From: Chloroflexota bacterium
Lineage (GTDB): Bacteria; Chloroflexota; Limnocylindria; P2-11E
Reading direction: 5' to 3'
DNA: 40,398 nucleotides
Assembly: GCA_005889405.1 (NCBI GenBank)
Contig: VBFY01000007.1
Span: 1 to 40,398, forward strand
Part shown: positions 17,621-25,971 of the stretch, in pieces
Layout of the letters: every line of letters begins with the position of its first letter
Position numbering within the stretch: the stretch's first letter is position 1
Program-made: the position numbers and the translations under genes
Notes under the pieces: generated by a model
Told to the model about the DNA's origin: nothing
Databases searched by the model: none
Seen by the model: only the letters and a program-made list of their open reading frames with translations

Positions 17621-17845
17621 TCACGGATCGAGTTGGTTGGTCGCGCTATCGTCCTCGGGCGCTTCTGGCCACTCCTCGTCTCTGTAGGGCAGGTCCTCAA
17701 GACCTGCCGACTCCATTGCGAGGAAGTCTGGATCGTCGCCGTCGGGAATCTTCCGGTAACCTTCGAAGTACGCCTCGACCTTCTCTTCCGTCGTCTTCAG
17801 CTTCCAGTCGTTACCCATCGGATGAGTATGAAGTGCGAGTCGCAT
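17621..17845 (-). CDS. Hypothetical small acidic protein
   Basis: A 74-residue acidic soluble protein with no recognised family. The body reads WKLKTTEEKVEAYFEGYRKI, then a Pro/Asp/Glu-rich tail. It starts at ATG 17845, 17 bases after the stop of the M28 peptidase gene; a shorter start at 17818 is possible. No RBS is obvious. A much longer open frame extends upstream on the same strand, but it only shadows the peptidase gene, so the short form is chosen. Confidence 0.5.
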   Translation of the reverse strand: MRLALHTHPMGNDWKLKTTEEKVEAYFEGYRKIPDGDDPDFLAMESAGLEDLPYRDEEWPEAPEDDSATNQLDP

Positions 17846-17862
17846 GACCAACGTCGCAGCGT

Positions 17863-19311
17863 CTAAGGGCCGTCGCCTCGGGCTAACTCGAGCGTCACTG
17901 CCATCACGACATCGCCGGCTTTCTGCAGCCGAGGTGTCTCGATGAGCGCGATCGTGTCGCGCGGAGTGTGCAGGATGATGTCGCTCCAGAGGATCAGCGA
18001 CGATGGAACGCCGCGTTTCGCGAACGTCGTTTGATCGCTGCCACCGCCGCGGATCGATTGGAACGGGATGCCCAGGCGCGCGGCGGCCGCGCGGATCCGG
18101 TCCGCGAGCGCCGCGCTCTCGTCCGATGCCTCGAGCGTGTTGCCGCAGCAGCCGATGACATCGAGGTTGAGGTACGCGACGAGACTCTCGACGCGTCCCG
18201 GGGAGCTGGCCATCCGGCCGGCGTAGGCCTCGGAGCCGAGCAGGCCCTCCTCTTCGCCGGCCCACGCGACGAAGACGACCGAGCGTCGCAGCTCGGCGCG
18301 CCTGGGCGCGAGCGCGCGCGCGACCTCGATCGTGACCGCGGGTCCGGATGCGTTGTCGTTCGCTGCGGTGAAGATCGTGCCACTCGGGTCGGTGCCGACG
18401 CCATCGAGGTGTCCGCCCACGAGCACGGCGCGCTTCGACAGATCGGGATCGCTCGCGCGGAGCAGACCGATCACGTTCACGCCCTCGACCTCGTGCACCG
18501 GAGTGAGTGGGAGCGTCATGCGCACGCTGACGCTCGTCTCGAACGCGGGCGATGGCGCCGCGGGATTCGACCGACGCGCGCGAACGGCGTTCTGGACCTG
18601 CGCGACGGTCTTCGACGCGGGGGCCAGCAGCTCGTTGGCAACGCTCTCGGTGATGACGAGCACCGGAATCGTATCCGCGAAGAAGTGCGGGATGAATGAA
18701 TAGCGGATCGAGGTGTCGCCGAGCACCAGGACGCCGACCGCGCCCTCGGCGAACGAGGTCTCGACCGCGCTGCCGGCTGTCGGCCCCGTGATGAGCGCGA
18801 TGCGTCCGCGGGTCGTCACACCGGCGAAGTCATCCTGGCCAGCGCCCTTCGCCGCTCCGCCGACCACCACGACCGGCGCCTCGGCGGTCCCGTTCCCGGA
18901 ACGCCCGCCAACGCTCTCGGTGAAGTCGACGCGGTGCGTCCACGACTTCGCGTCGGCACCGGTGCGCGTGAGCGCCGGCGTCGCGGTGAGGTCCACGAGC
19001 GGCATCGGGAAACGCTGGAAGTACGTGCCACCGTCGCCGAGCGGCTCGAGGCCGATCGCCTTGAACTGGTCCGCGACGTACTGCGCCGCGTCGCGATAGC
19101 CGGGCGATCCGCTGTACCGGCCGCCACGCGCCGGGTCGGCGAGGTAGGCGATGTGTTCCCGCGCCCGCGTGCCGTCGAAGACGCCGGTCCCCGCGACAGC
19201 TGCGGCCGACGACGGCGAGGCCGCGGTGGATACGCGTGGCGTGGGCGACGCGCCTCCGGTCGCGGGTCCGCATGACGCGACGAGCAGCGCAGCCACGACG
19301 AGACGCCTCAT
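17863..19311 (-). CDS. M28-family aminopeptidase lipoprotein with PA-like insert
   Basis: A 482-residue secreted metallopeptidase. The signal peptide ends in Val-Ala-Ser-Cys (Cys14), so it is probably lipid-anchored outside the membrane, followed by a Ser/Thr/Ala/Pro linker. The N-terminal part of the peptidase fold starts near residue 47, and a protease-associated-type insert covers about 140-250. The co-catalytic zinc motifs are all present: GGHLDG (about 300), NDNASG (about 318), the catalytic glutamate in WAGEEEGLLGSEAY (about 352), NLDVIG (about 383) and LHTPRDT (about 448). It should trim peptides outside the cell. It is a close paralogue of the peptidase half of the upstream fusion gene and overlaps it by ATGA. 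Confidence 0.9.
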   Translation of the reverse strand: MRRLVVAALLVASCGPATGGASPTPRVSTAASPSSAAAVAGTGVFDGTRAREHIAYLADPARGGRYSGSPGYRDAAQYVADQFKAIGLEPLGDGGTYFQRFPMPLVDLTATPALTRTGADAKSWTHRVDFTESVGGRSGNGTAEAPVVVVGGAAKGAGQDDFAGVTTRGRIALITGPTAGSAVETSFAEGAVGVLVLGDTSIRYSFIPHFFADTIPVLVITESVANELLAPASKTVAQVQNAVRARRSNPAAPSPAFETSVSVRMTLPLTPVHEVEGVNVIGLLRASDPDLSKRAVLVGGHLDGVGTDPSGTIFTAANDNASGPAVTIEVARALAPRRAELRRSVVFVAWAGEEEGLLGSEAYAGRMASSPGRVESLVAYLNLDVIGCCGNTLEASDESAALADRIRAAAARLGIPFQSIRGGGSDQTTFAKRGVPSSLILWSDIILHTPRDTIALIETPRLQKAGDVVMAVTLELARGDGP

Positions 19312-21680
19312 CCCGCCGCCGCCAACTCGAGCACCGACTGGAGCACGACCTCGCCTGACGCGCGCAGCCGCGCGGGATCGACCGTCGCGGGGGTGTCGCC
19401 GACGGTGTGGAAGGGCCCGAGGTCCGTGCCCGAGATCATCACCGCGGGCACGCGCCGACGCAGGAACGTGACGTGGTCGCTGCCGCCGATGCCGGACGTG
19501 TAGTCGAGGTCGTAGCCGAGTCGATCCGCGGCGGACTTCACGCGTTGATGGAGCTCGAAATTCTCGTCGGAGGCCGCGAGACCACCGCAGCAGCCCTCCA
19601 TGTCGAGGTCGATGAAGGCGACGACGTTGTCGGCGCGGTACGGCGTCGTGACGGAATTCGCCATGAACGCTTCCGAGCCGACGAGTCCCTCCTCCTCGCC
19701 GGCGAAGGCCACGAAGATCACCGAGTTCTTGAGCATCGCTTTCTTCGCGGCGAGCACGCGCGCGACCTCGATCGTGACGGCCGGCCCCGAGGCGTTGTCG
19801 TTCGCCGCGGGGAACACCGACCCGTCGGGATCGCTGCCGACGCCGTCGAGATGCCCGCCGATGATGACGAACTTCTTCGCGCGCTCCGGATCGCTCCCGC
19901 GCAGCATGCCAACGACGTTCATCGTCCGGATCGGCTCGAGCGGCGCGAGCGAGACCTCGACGCGCACCCGCGTCGGCGTGTCGAACGAGAGCGGCTCCGG
20001 CGCCGTACGGATCAGGCTCGGACGCTGGTCCGAGCGGCGCCGTCGCTCTTCGAGCGTCTTACGCAGATCGGCGATGTGCTTTCCGGACGGCGCGATGAGC
20101 TCGTCCGCAACGGCTTCGCTGACGGTGATGACCGGCAGCGTGTCCTTCTCGAAGAACGCGACGTAAGACGGTCGGATGATGCCGCGATCGGCCGGCGAGA
20201 CGAAGATGACCGCCTTCGCGCCGGAGCGGATCGCGGCATCGATGGGGTCGCCCTGCGTCGGACCGGCGATCATGACGATGTTCCCCTCGGGATGCGTGCC
20301 CTGATAGTCGCTGTACTCCTGCGTGCGGATACCGCCACCGACATACACGACGTTGCCTTCGGCCGTTCCGCTGCCGGCGCGACCGCCGACGCGCTCGCTG
20401 AAGTCCGCACGCGGCTGATACGTCTTGGGATCCTCGCCGACGCGCTCCAGCACGGGCATCGAGGTCAGCTTGACGATGTTCGTCCCCCAGTTCTGGAAGT
20501 ACGTGCCGTCGCTGCCCAGCGGCTCGAGTCCGATGGACTTGAACTGGTCGGCAACGTAACGCGCCGAGTCGTTGAACCCGGCGGAGCCGGTGTAGCGACC
20601 GGCGCGCGAAGGATCGGACAGCCAGTCAACGTGCGCCCGAGCGCGCGCCGCGTCGAATTCGCGCGCGGCCGCGACGAAGCTCCCGGCGGGTCCGAAGTAC
20701 GGGCTCGCGAGCCGGAGGGCGACGAAGACCGCGAGCACCGCGACCGCGGTGCGCAGCGTCAGGAGCTTGCCGAGTGCGACGGGTGCGCGCTCGAAGAAGG
20801 TCCGCAGGCCGTGGCCGACGAGGTTGAAGCCGAGGATGGCGCTCGCGAACGCGGTCGCCGGGACGAGCGCGATCCAATGGGCGCGATAGATCTCGAATTT
20901 GCCCTGTGCGAGGATCGCGCCCCACTCGGTCGTCGCGAAGATGAACTCGGTACCGCCGCCGCGACCGGTCACGTCGGTCGACACGTTCTGTCCACCGCCG
21001 ACGACGATGCCGAGGAATCCGAGCTCGCCGAGCACGAGCAGGATCGCGCTGGCCTCGAGCGCCGCGGCGACCGCGAGCATCGGCAGCAGGTTCGGGAGCA
21101 CGTGACGCGCGAAGACCGCGAACTCGGACAGGCCCAGCGAGCGCGCGGCCTCGAGGAAGGGCCGTCCGCGGAGCGCGACCACGGCGGACCGCGTCGCGCG
21201 GCCGAAGCCCCACCAGCCCGTGATCGCGAGCGCCGCGGCGAACGCGCTGACGCCCGACCGGATGTCGAACGCGAAGATCCAGAGCATCGCGAACAGGACG
21301 GTCGGAAAGGCGCCGAACGCATCGATGAGCGCCGAGACCGCACGATCCATGGTGGAGCCGGCGAACCACCCGGCGACCGCACCGAGCGTCGTCCCGACGA
21401 CGAGCCGCGCCGCGAGGACGATGAACGCGATCCCCAGGGTCGCGCGCGCTCCATACATGACGCCCGCCCACAGGTCTCTGCCGCTACGGTCCGAGCCCAG
21501 CGGGTAGCCATAGGTCCCGGGGTCGTAGGGCGCGAGGACGGAGCGCGGGCCGTCGATGATCAGCGTGGTGCTCTTGAGGGGGTCGACGTTCGTGAGAAGC
21601 GGCGCCGCGATGCCGAGGACGATCCAGCCGCCGATGATCGCGGCGCCAACGATCAGCTGCCAGGTGAGCGCCCGTCGCAT
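19308..21680 (-). CDS. DppC-type ABC permease fused to an extracytoplasmic M28 peptidase
   Basis: A 790-residue two-part membrane protein. Residues 1-290 are a DppC-like permease: TM1 at 8-28, YPLGSDRSGRDLWAGVMYGAR at 59-79, and the coupling-helix motif EAARSLGLSEFAVFARHVLP at 177-196. An extra hydrophobic helix (about 309-325) would carry the chain across the membrane again. From about 340 there is a complete M28 peptidase with PA-like insert. Metal and catalytic residues are intact: His610 (GGHLDG), Asp628 (ANDNA), Glu662/663 (GEEEG), Asp693 (DLDMEG) and His758 (FHTVGD). The ATG at 21680 shares a base with the stop of the DppB-like gene (TGATG). It probably couples peptide trimming to import. 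No frameshift or stop interrupts the join. Confidence 0.9.
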   Translation of the reverse strand: MRRALTWQLIVGAAIIGGWIVLGIAAPLLTNVDPLKSTTLIIDGPRSVLAPYDPGTYGYPLGSDRSGRDLWAGVMYGARATLGIAFIVLAARLVVGTTLGAVAGWFAGSTMDRAVSALIDAFGAFPTVLFAMLWIFAFDIRSGVSAFAAALAITGWWGFGRATRSAVVALRGRPFLEAARSLGLSEFAVFARHVLPNLLPMLAVAAALEASAILLVLGELGFLGIVVGGGQNVSTDVTGRGGGTEFIFATTEWGAILAQGKFEIYRAHWIALVPATAFASAILGFNLVGHGLRTFFERAPVALGKLLTLRTAVAVLAVFVALRLASPYFGPAGSFVAAAREFDAARARAHVDWLSDPSRAGRYTGSAGFNDSARYVADQFKSIGLEPLGSDGTYFQNWGTNIVKLTSMPVLERVGEDPKTYQPRADFSERVGGRAGSGTAEGNVVYVGGGIRTQEYSDYQGTHPEGNIVMIAGPTQGDPIDAAIRSGAKAVIFVSPADRGIIRPSYVAFFEKDTLPVITVSEAVADELIAPSGKHIADLRKTLEERRRRSDQRPSLIRTAPEPLSFDTPTRVRVEVSLAPLEPIRTMNVVGMLRGSDPERAKKFVIIGGHLDGVGSDPDGSVFPAANDNASGPAVTIEVARVLAAKKAMLKNSVIFVAFAGEEEGLVGSEAFMANSVTTPYRADNVVAFIDLDMEGCCGGLAASDENFELHQRVKSAADRLGYDLDYTSGIGGSDHVTFLRRRVPAVMISGTDLGPFHTVGDTPATVDPARLRASGEVVLQSVLELAAAG

Positions 21681-22603
21681 CAGGACGCTGCCCCGGTCGA
21701 TGCGTGGACCAGGCGCGACGCGGCCGCGTCGAGCACGAACCGCACGATCGCGATCGTCACCACGAGCGCGCCGAGGAGCGTGCCGGCGGTCGCCGCGTCG
21801 AACCTTTGGATCGCCTGCAGCAGCGAGAAGCCCAGGCCCGGCCACGAGAAGAACACCTCGACGACGGGCAGCGTGGAAAGACCGATCGAGAGCGCCGCCG
21901 CGATCGCGCCGAGGATCGGGACGAGCGCGTTCCGCAGCGCGTGGCGACTGATGACGACTCGCTCGAGCAGGCCCTTGGACCGTGCGGTCCGCACATAGTC
22001 CGCGCCGAGCTCTTCGTCGACGGCGACGAAGGCGAAGTTCGCGATCTGCGCGAACGGACGGGCGGCGAGCACGAGCGTCGGAAGGATGAGGTGGTCGTCG
22101 ATACCGAAACCGAAGCTCGGCCAGAGCCGCACGTTGTAGCGGCGCACCATCTCCGCCGACAAAAGGATGAGCAGGATCGCGAGAAGGAATGACGGCAGCG
22201 AGATCACAGCCATCGTGCTACCGACGAGCAGCGCGCGCAGCCGTCGACTCCGCGTGGCGGCCGCAACGACACCGACGGCCACGCCGAACACCGTGGCCAG
22301 GGTCACGGCGAGGCCGACGAGCAGCATGCTCTTGGGATACGCGTCGAAGAGGACCTCGCCCATCGAGCGCCGCCGCCCGCCGAGGATCGATGTCGACGTC
22401 GCTTCGCCGAGCGAGCCCTGGAACAGACTCGAGAAATAGTCCTGCGTGCCTTCCCATGCCTGCTGCAGGATGTCGCCGAGCGGCGCGTGATCGAAGCGCG
22501 TGCGCGCCGCGACGAGCGCGATCTGCGCGAGCACGACGATGAGAACGAACGTGAAGATGACCAGCAGGACCCGCGTGAGGACCGCGATCGTGGCGCGACT
22601 CAA
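21680..22603 (-). CDS. ABC transporter permease, DppB type
   Basis: A 307-residue permease, partner of the fused DppC-like subunit. Motifs are SMGEVLFDAYPKSMLLVGLAV, the coupling-helix segment DYVRTARSKGLLERVVISRHALRNALVPI, and VVEVFFSWPGLGFSLLQAI near the C-terminus. The start is taken as TTG 22603 because it gives a short basic N-terminus before TM1 (MSRATIAVLTRVLL). The longer frame upstream runs antisense through metG and is rejected. This TTG overlaps the TGA of a seven-codon leader frame as TTGA. No binding protein or ATPase gene is in this operon. Confidence 0.85.
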   Translation of the reverse strand: MSRATIAVLTRVLLVIFTFVLIVVLAQIALVAARTRFDHAPLGDILQQAWEGTQDYFSSLFQGSLGEATSTSILGGRRRSMGEVLFDAYPKSMLLVGLAVTLATVFGVAVGVVAAATRSRRLRALLVGSTMAVISLPSFLLAILLILLSAEMVRRYNVRLWPSFGFGIDDHLILPTLVLAARPFAQIANFAFVAVDEELGADYVRTARSKGLLERVVISRHALRNALVPILGAIAAALSIGLSTLPVVEVFFSWPGLGFSLLQAIQRFDAATAGTLLGALVVTIAIVRFVLDAAASRLVHASTGAAS

Positions 22604-22623
22604 CGTCGGTCGACGAGGGGCAT
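22600..22623 (-). CDS. Possible seven-codon leader ORF (MPLVDRR)
   Basis: ATG at 22623 lies eight bases after a minus-strand TATTCT box, the geometry of a leaderless start. It runs seven codons to TGA (22602-22600). That stop overlaps the TTG start of the permease gene as TTGA, the junction also used between manC and the nitrilase gene. Translation of the permease may thus depend on reading this tiny frame. The sequence is seen; the function is inferred, and chance is a real alternative. Confidence 0.35.
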   Translation of the reverse strand: MPLVDRR

Positions 22624-22630
22624 GTCGACC

Positions 22631-22637
22631 TAGAATA
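22631..22637. promoter_or_regulatory. Back-to-back promoter with overlapping -10 boxes (metG / permease operon)
   Basis: The string TAGAATA reads TAGAAT on the plus strand (22631-22636), 15 bases before the metG ATG. It reads TATTCT on the minus strand (22637-22632), eight bases before the leader ORF ATG. One near-symmetrical box could thus drive both directions. Confidence 0.45.
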
Positions 22638-22651
22638 CCGACCAAATTCCG

Positions 22652-24226
22652 ATGAAGTTCTACGTCACGACCGCGATCGCGTATGTCAACGACCGGCCCG
22701 GGCTGCACCACGGGTACGAGTTCGCGGGCGCGGACGTGCTCGCGCGCTTTCACCGTCAACGTGGCGACGAGGTCTTCTTCCTCACCGGGACCGATGAGAA
22801 CGCGACGCGCAACGAGCAGGCCGCGAAGGAGCAGCGGATCCCCACGCGGCAGCTCGTCGACAAGTACGCGGGCGAATTCCGGCAGATGGCGGACCTCTGG
22901 AACATCTCGTACGACCGTTTCATCCGCACCGTCGACCCCGACCACGTCGCCGGCGTCCAGGAATTCGTTCGGCGCTGGATCGCGAACGACGACGTCTATC
23001 TCTCCAAGTACGAAGGGCTGTACTGCACGCGGTGCGAAGCTTTTTACGAGGAGTCCGAACTCGTCGACGAACATGGATCGCGCGACGGCCCGCACGTGCG
23101 CTGCCCGATCCACACGTCCAACCCCGACGCGATCCAGCGCCTCAACGAGGAGAACTATTTCTTCCGGCTCAGCAAGTACGAGCAGAAGCTGAAGGATCTC
23201 TACCGTGACAATCCCGATTTCTGCGTTCCCGAGATCAGGCGCAACGAGGTCCTCGGCTGGCTCGATCGCGGTCTGCGAGATGTCAGCGTGTCTCGGCGCA
23301 ACCTGACCTGGGGGATCCCGTTCCCCGACAAGCCGGGGCACACCGTGTACGTCTGGTTCGATGCGCTCATCAACTATGCGACCGGCGTCGGGTTCGGCAC
23401 GGATGAGAAGAAGTTCAAGAAGTGGTGGCCGGCCGACTTGCACGTGATCGGCCTCGACATCACACGGTTCCATTGCATCTACTGGCCGGCGATGCTGATG
23501 TCCGCGGGACTTGAGCTGCCGAGGCGGGTCTACGCGCACGGCTTCCTGCACTATGCCGGGGAGGGCCGCCTCTCGCGCTCGAGCGGGAACATGATCGATC
23601 CGATCGCCGCCGCGAACGAATGGGGGAGTGACGCGCTGCGCTACCTCCTGCTGCGTGAGGCGCCGTTCGCGAAAGACTCGCCGATCTCGCCCGAGATCCT
23701 CGATCTTCGCTTCAACGCGGATCTCGCGAACGGGCTCGGCAACCTCGTCTCGCGCGCGACCAAGATGGTGGAGCTCTACTGCGAGGGCCGCGTCCCGCCG
23801 CCCGGTAAGGTCGGGCCGTCCGAGAAGGCGCTGCGCGAGACGGCGGAGCGCGCCCTCGCGACGCACGATGCGTCGGCCTCGAAGCTGGATTTCGCTGACG
23901 CGCTCGGTGCGATCTTCGGCGTGGTCGAGGAGGCGAACAAGCATTTCCAGCGCACGCAGCCGTGGCAGGCAGTGAAGGAACCCGCGCGCAAGGGCGAGGT
24001 CGAGGCATCGCTGTTTGCCGGTCTCGAGGCCGTGCGCGTCGTCGCGTATCTCCTCTTCCCCTACATGCCGACGATCAGTCCACGCATCGCCGAGGTGCTC
24101 GGGGTCGAATCTCCAGCGACCGCGAAGTGGGAGGCCGTCGCGCGCTGGGGCCTGCTGCAGCCCGGTAAGCAGATCCACTCCGCGCCGTCGCTCTTCCCGC
24201 GGCTCGAGCGAGCGAAGACCGCCTGA
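22652..24226 (+). CDS. metG: Methionine-tRNA ligase with altered HIGH and KMSKS motifs
   Basis: Class I aminoacyl-tRNA synthetase that charges tRNA-Met, 524 residues, without the C-terminal tRNA-binding domain found in some MetRS. The fold is clear: AYVNDRPGLHHGYE at the N-terminus, a zinc knuckle CTRC...CPIH, EENYFFRLSKYEQKL, WFDALINYATGVGF, the FHCIYWPAMLMSAGL helix and an anticodon-binding domain. Both signatures deviate. HIGH is GLHH (residues 17-20) and KMSKS is RLSRS (near 305), followed by the usual SGN. The enzyme may be a divergent housekeeping MetRS or a second copy. No RBS is seen before the ATG. Confidence 0.88.
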   Translation: MKFYVTTAIAYVNDRPGLHHGYEFAGADVLARFHRQRGDEVFFLTGTDENATRNEQAAKEQRIPTRQLVDKYAGEFRQMADLWNISYDRFIRTVDPDHVAGVQEFVRRWIANDDVYLSKYEGLYCTRCEAFYEESELVDEHGSRDGPHVRCPIHTSNPDAIQRLNEENYFFRLSKYEQKLKDLYRDNPDFCVPEIRRNEVLGWLDRGLRDVSVSRRNLTWGIPFPDKPGHTVYVWFDALINYATGVGFGTDEKKFKKWWPADLHVIGLDITRFHCIYWPAMLMSAGLELPRRVYAHGFLHYAGEGRLSRSSGNMIDPIAAANEWGSDALRYLLLREAPFAKDSPISPEILDLRFNADLANGLGNLVSRATKMVELYCEGRVPPPGKVGPSEKALRETAERALATHDASASKLDFADALGAIFGVVEEANKHFQRTQPWQAVKEPARKGEVEASLFAGLEAVRVVAYLLFPYMPTISPRIAEVLGVESPATAKWEAVARWGLLQPGKQIHSAPSLFPRLERAKTA

Positions 24227-24236
24227 CGGCGCGCGC

Positions 24237-25007
24237 GTGATCGACGCCCACGCGCACCTCGACGACCGCCGTTTCGCCGACGACCTCGACGCGGTGCTCG
24301 CGCGCGCGGCCGCGGCCGGCATCGAGCGCGTCCTGTCATGTGCGGAGGATCTCGCCTCCAGCGAGCGCAACGTGCTGATCGCGCGTCGCTACCCGGCGGT
24401 GCGCGTCGCCGTGGGTGTGCATCCTCACCGGGCAGCCTCGTGGAGCGAGTCGGTGTCGGGCATGGTGAATCGGCTGGCGCACGACCCGCACGTGGTCGCG
24501 ATCGGCGAGATCGGCATCGATCTTTCCGGCCGCAGCGCGCCGCGCGAGGCGCAGGAGACCGCGTTCATCGCGCAGCTCACCTTGGCGCGCGCGCTCGACC
24601 TGCCCGTCGTCGTGCATGTGCGCGAGGCCGGTCCCCTGGCGCGGGAGCTGGTCGATCGCGCCGGCGGCGCGCGTGGCATGGTGCACTGCTTCAGCGAAGG
24701 GCCCGACGACGTGGACGAGTGGATCCGTCGCGGCTTCACCGTCTCCTTCGCAGGCACGCTCACGTATCCCAAGAACGACGCGCTGCGCAGAGCGGTCGCG
24801 CGCGTCCCTGCCGACCGAGTCCTGGTCGAGACGGACGCTCCGTACCTGCCCCCAAAGACGCGCCGTGGCGGGCGGAACGAGCCGGCGTTCGTCGTTGAGA
24901 CGCTCGCCGCGGTCGCCGCCGCCCGAGGCGAAGAAGCGGCGGACCTGGGCCGCCGGATGGCCGAAAACGCCAGCAAACTCTTCCGGATCCGCTGGCAGGG
25001 AACCTAG
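24237..25007 (+). CDS. TatD-family metal-dependent hydrolase
   Basis: A 256-residue TIM-barrel hydrolase of the TatD family, metal-dependent DNases or phosphoesterases often found beside metG. Metal-binding motifs occur in order: IDAHAHLDD (residues 2-10), IGEIGIDLS, VVVHVREA, MVHCFSEG and VLVETDAPYLPPK. The GTG at 24237 is ten bases after the metG stop and gives a start directly at the first strand. The frame is open further upstream but only through metG. The metG-tatD pair is common in bacteria and suggests co-transcription. Confidence 0.92.
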   Translation: MIDAHAHLDDRRFADDLDAVLARAAAAGIERVLSCAEDLASSERNVLIARRYPAVRVAVGVHPHRAASWSESVSGMVNRLAHDPHVVAIGEIGIDLSGRSAPREAQETAFIAQLTLARALDLPVVVHVREAGPLARELVDRAGGARGMVHCFSEGPDDVDEWIRRGFTVSFAGTLTYPKNDALRRAVARVPADRVLVETDAPYLPPKTRRGGRNEPAFVVETLAAVAAARGEEAADLGRRMAENASKLFRIRWQGT

Positions 25008-25056
25008 ACGGCCCGCCAGCGTCTGCCTGCTCAGTACACGAAAGCAGGTGAAGACC

Positions 25057-25953
25057 ATGCGCGGACCCGCTCGCGTCCTCGCGATCCTCGTCCCGGTCGT
25101 GCTGCTCGCGGCGGCGTGCGCCTCCGTTGGCCAGTCCTCAGCGCCATCGGCGGCCGGCGGAGGGACCGCCTTCGGCCGCACCGACCAGACCACCGTCGAC
25201 GCGGCCAAGGGCGCGCCGAACGCCATCCCGGCGCCCGAGCTCGGGACCAGCTCGACGATCGTCACGAACCCGAGCCGCAATCTCATCCTCACCGCGAACG
25301 TCACGATGAAGTCGCAGGATCCGTGGGCGACCGCGGACAAGGCCCGCGCCATCGCGAACGGTCTCGGCGGCGACATCCTCGCCATGAGCCAGACCGGTCA
25401 GGGCGAGAACCGCAGCGCGCTGGTCAGCGTTCGCGTCCCGTCGGACCGCTTCGATGAGGCGCTCCGCCAGCTGAAGCTGCTCGACGGCGAGGTGATCACC
25501 TCGAACGTCGACGCGAAGGACGTCACCGACCAGTTCACCGATCTGCAGGCGCGGCTCGTCGCGAAGCAGGCCGAGGAGCAGCGTTACCTCCAGCTCTTCC
25601 CGCAGGCGAAGACCGTCGATGAGACGCTGAAGATCGACGCGGCGCTCGGCAACGTGCGCACGCAGATCGAGCAGCTGCAGGGTCAGATCAACCTCATCAA
25701 GAACCGCACCGATTTCTCGACGATCACGATGGCGATCACGCCGGTCGTGATCGTGCCCGCGAACACCGGCGGCACGTGGGACCCGGCCGTGACCTTCGCG
25801 AAGGCGATCGCCGCGCTCTCCGTGTTCTTCAAGTTCGCCGCCGACCTCGCGATCTGGCTTCTCGTGTTCGGCTGGATCCCGCTGATCGCACTCGCGATCG
25901 CGGTCGCGGCGTCACGGATGCGCCGTCCCGGCGTCACTGCTCCGACCTCGTAG
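25057..25953 (+). CDS. DUF4349-like membrane lipoprotein
   Basis: A 298-residue putative lipoprotein. The signal sequence ends in Ala-Ala-Ala-Cys near residue 22, followed by a low-complexity linker. The central region NLILTANVTMKSQDPWATADKARAIA through VSVRVPSDRFDEALRQLKLLDG matches the DUF4349 pattern. A coiled-coil-prone stretch follows (QFTDLQARLVAKQAEEQRYL through TQIEQLQGQINLIKNRTDF). A C-terminal membrane helix (AIWLLVFGWIPLIALAIAVAA) and a basic tail end the protein. DUF4349 function is unknown. ATG 25057 is preferred over GTG 25048 because AGGTGA sits just before it. A strong hairpin follows the stop. Confidence 0.8.
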   Translation: MRGPARVLAILVPVVLLAAACASVGQSSAPSAAGGGTAFGRTDQTTVDAAKGAPNAIPAPELGTSSTIVTNPSRNLILTANVTMKSQDPWATADKARAIANGLGGDILAMSQTGQGENRSALVSVRVPSDRFDEALRQLKLLDGEVITSNVDAKDVTDQFTDLQARLVAKQAEEQRYLQLFPQAKTVDETLKIDAALGNVRTQIEQLQGQINLIKNRTDFSTITMAITPVVIVPANTGGTWDPAVTFAKAIAALSVFFKFAADLAIWLLVFGWIPLIALAIAVAASRMRRPGVTAPTS

Positions 25954-25971
25954 CGCTCCCTCACAGCGCGC

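Noticed and set aside
19407-21998. An open plus-strand frame of over 860 codons
   Set aside because: It is antisense to the permease-peptidase fusion and permease genes, is rich in Arg/Asp/Glu without any fold-like pattern, and is explained by high GC third positions of the real genes.
22604-24370. A long N-terminal extension of the DppB-like permease running antisense through metG
   Set aside because: The permease family begins at the first membrane helix near 22600. The upstream part mirrors metG and has no family pattern.
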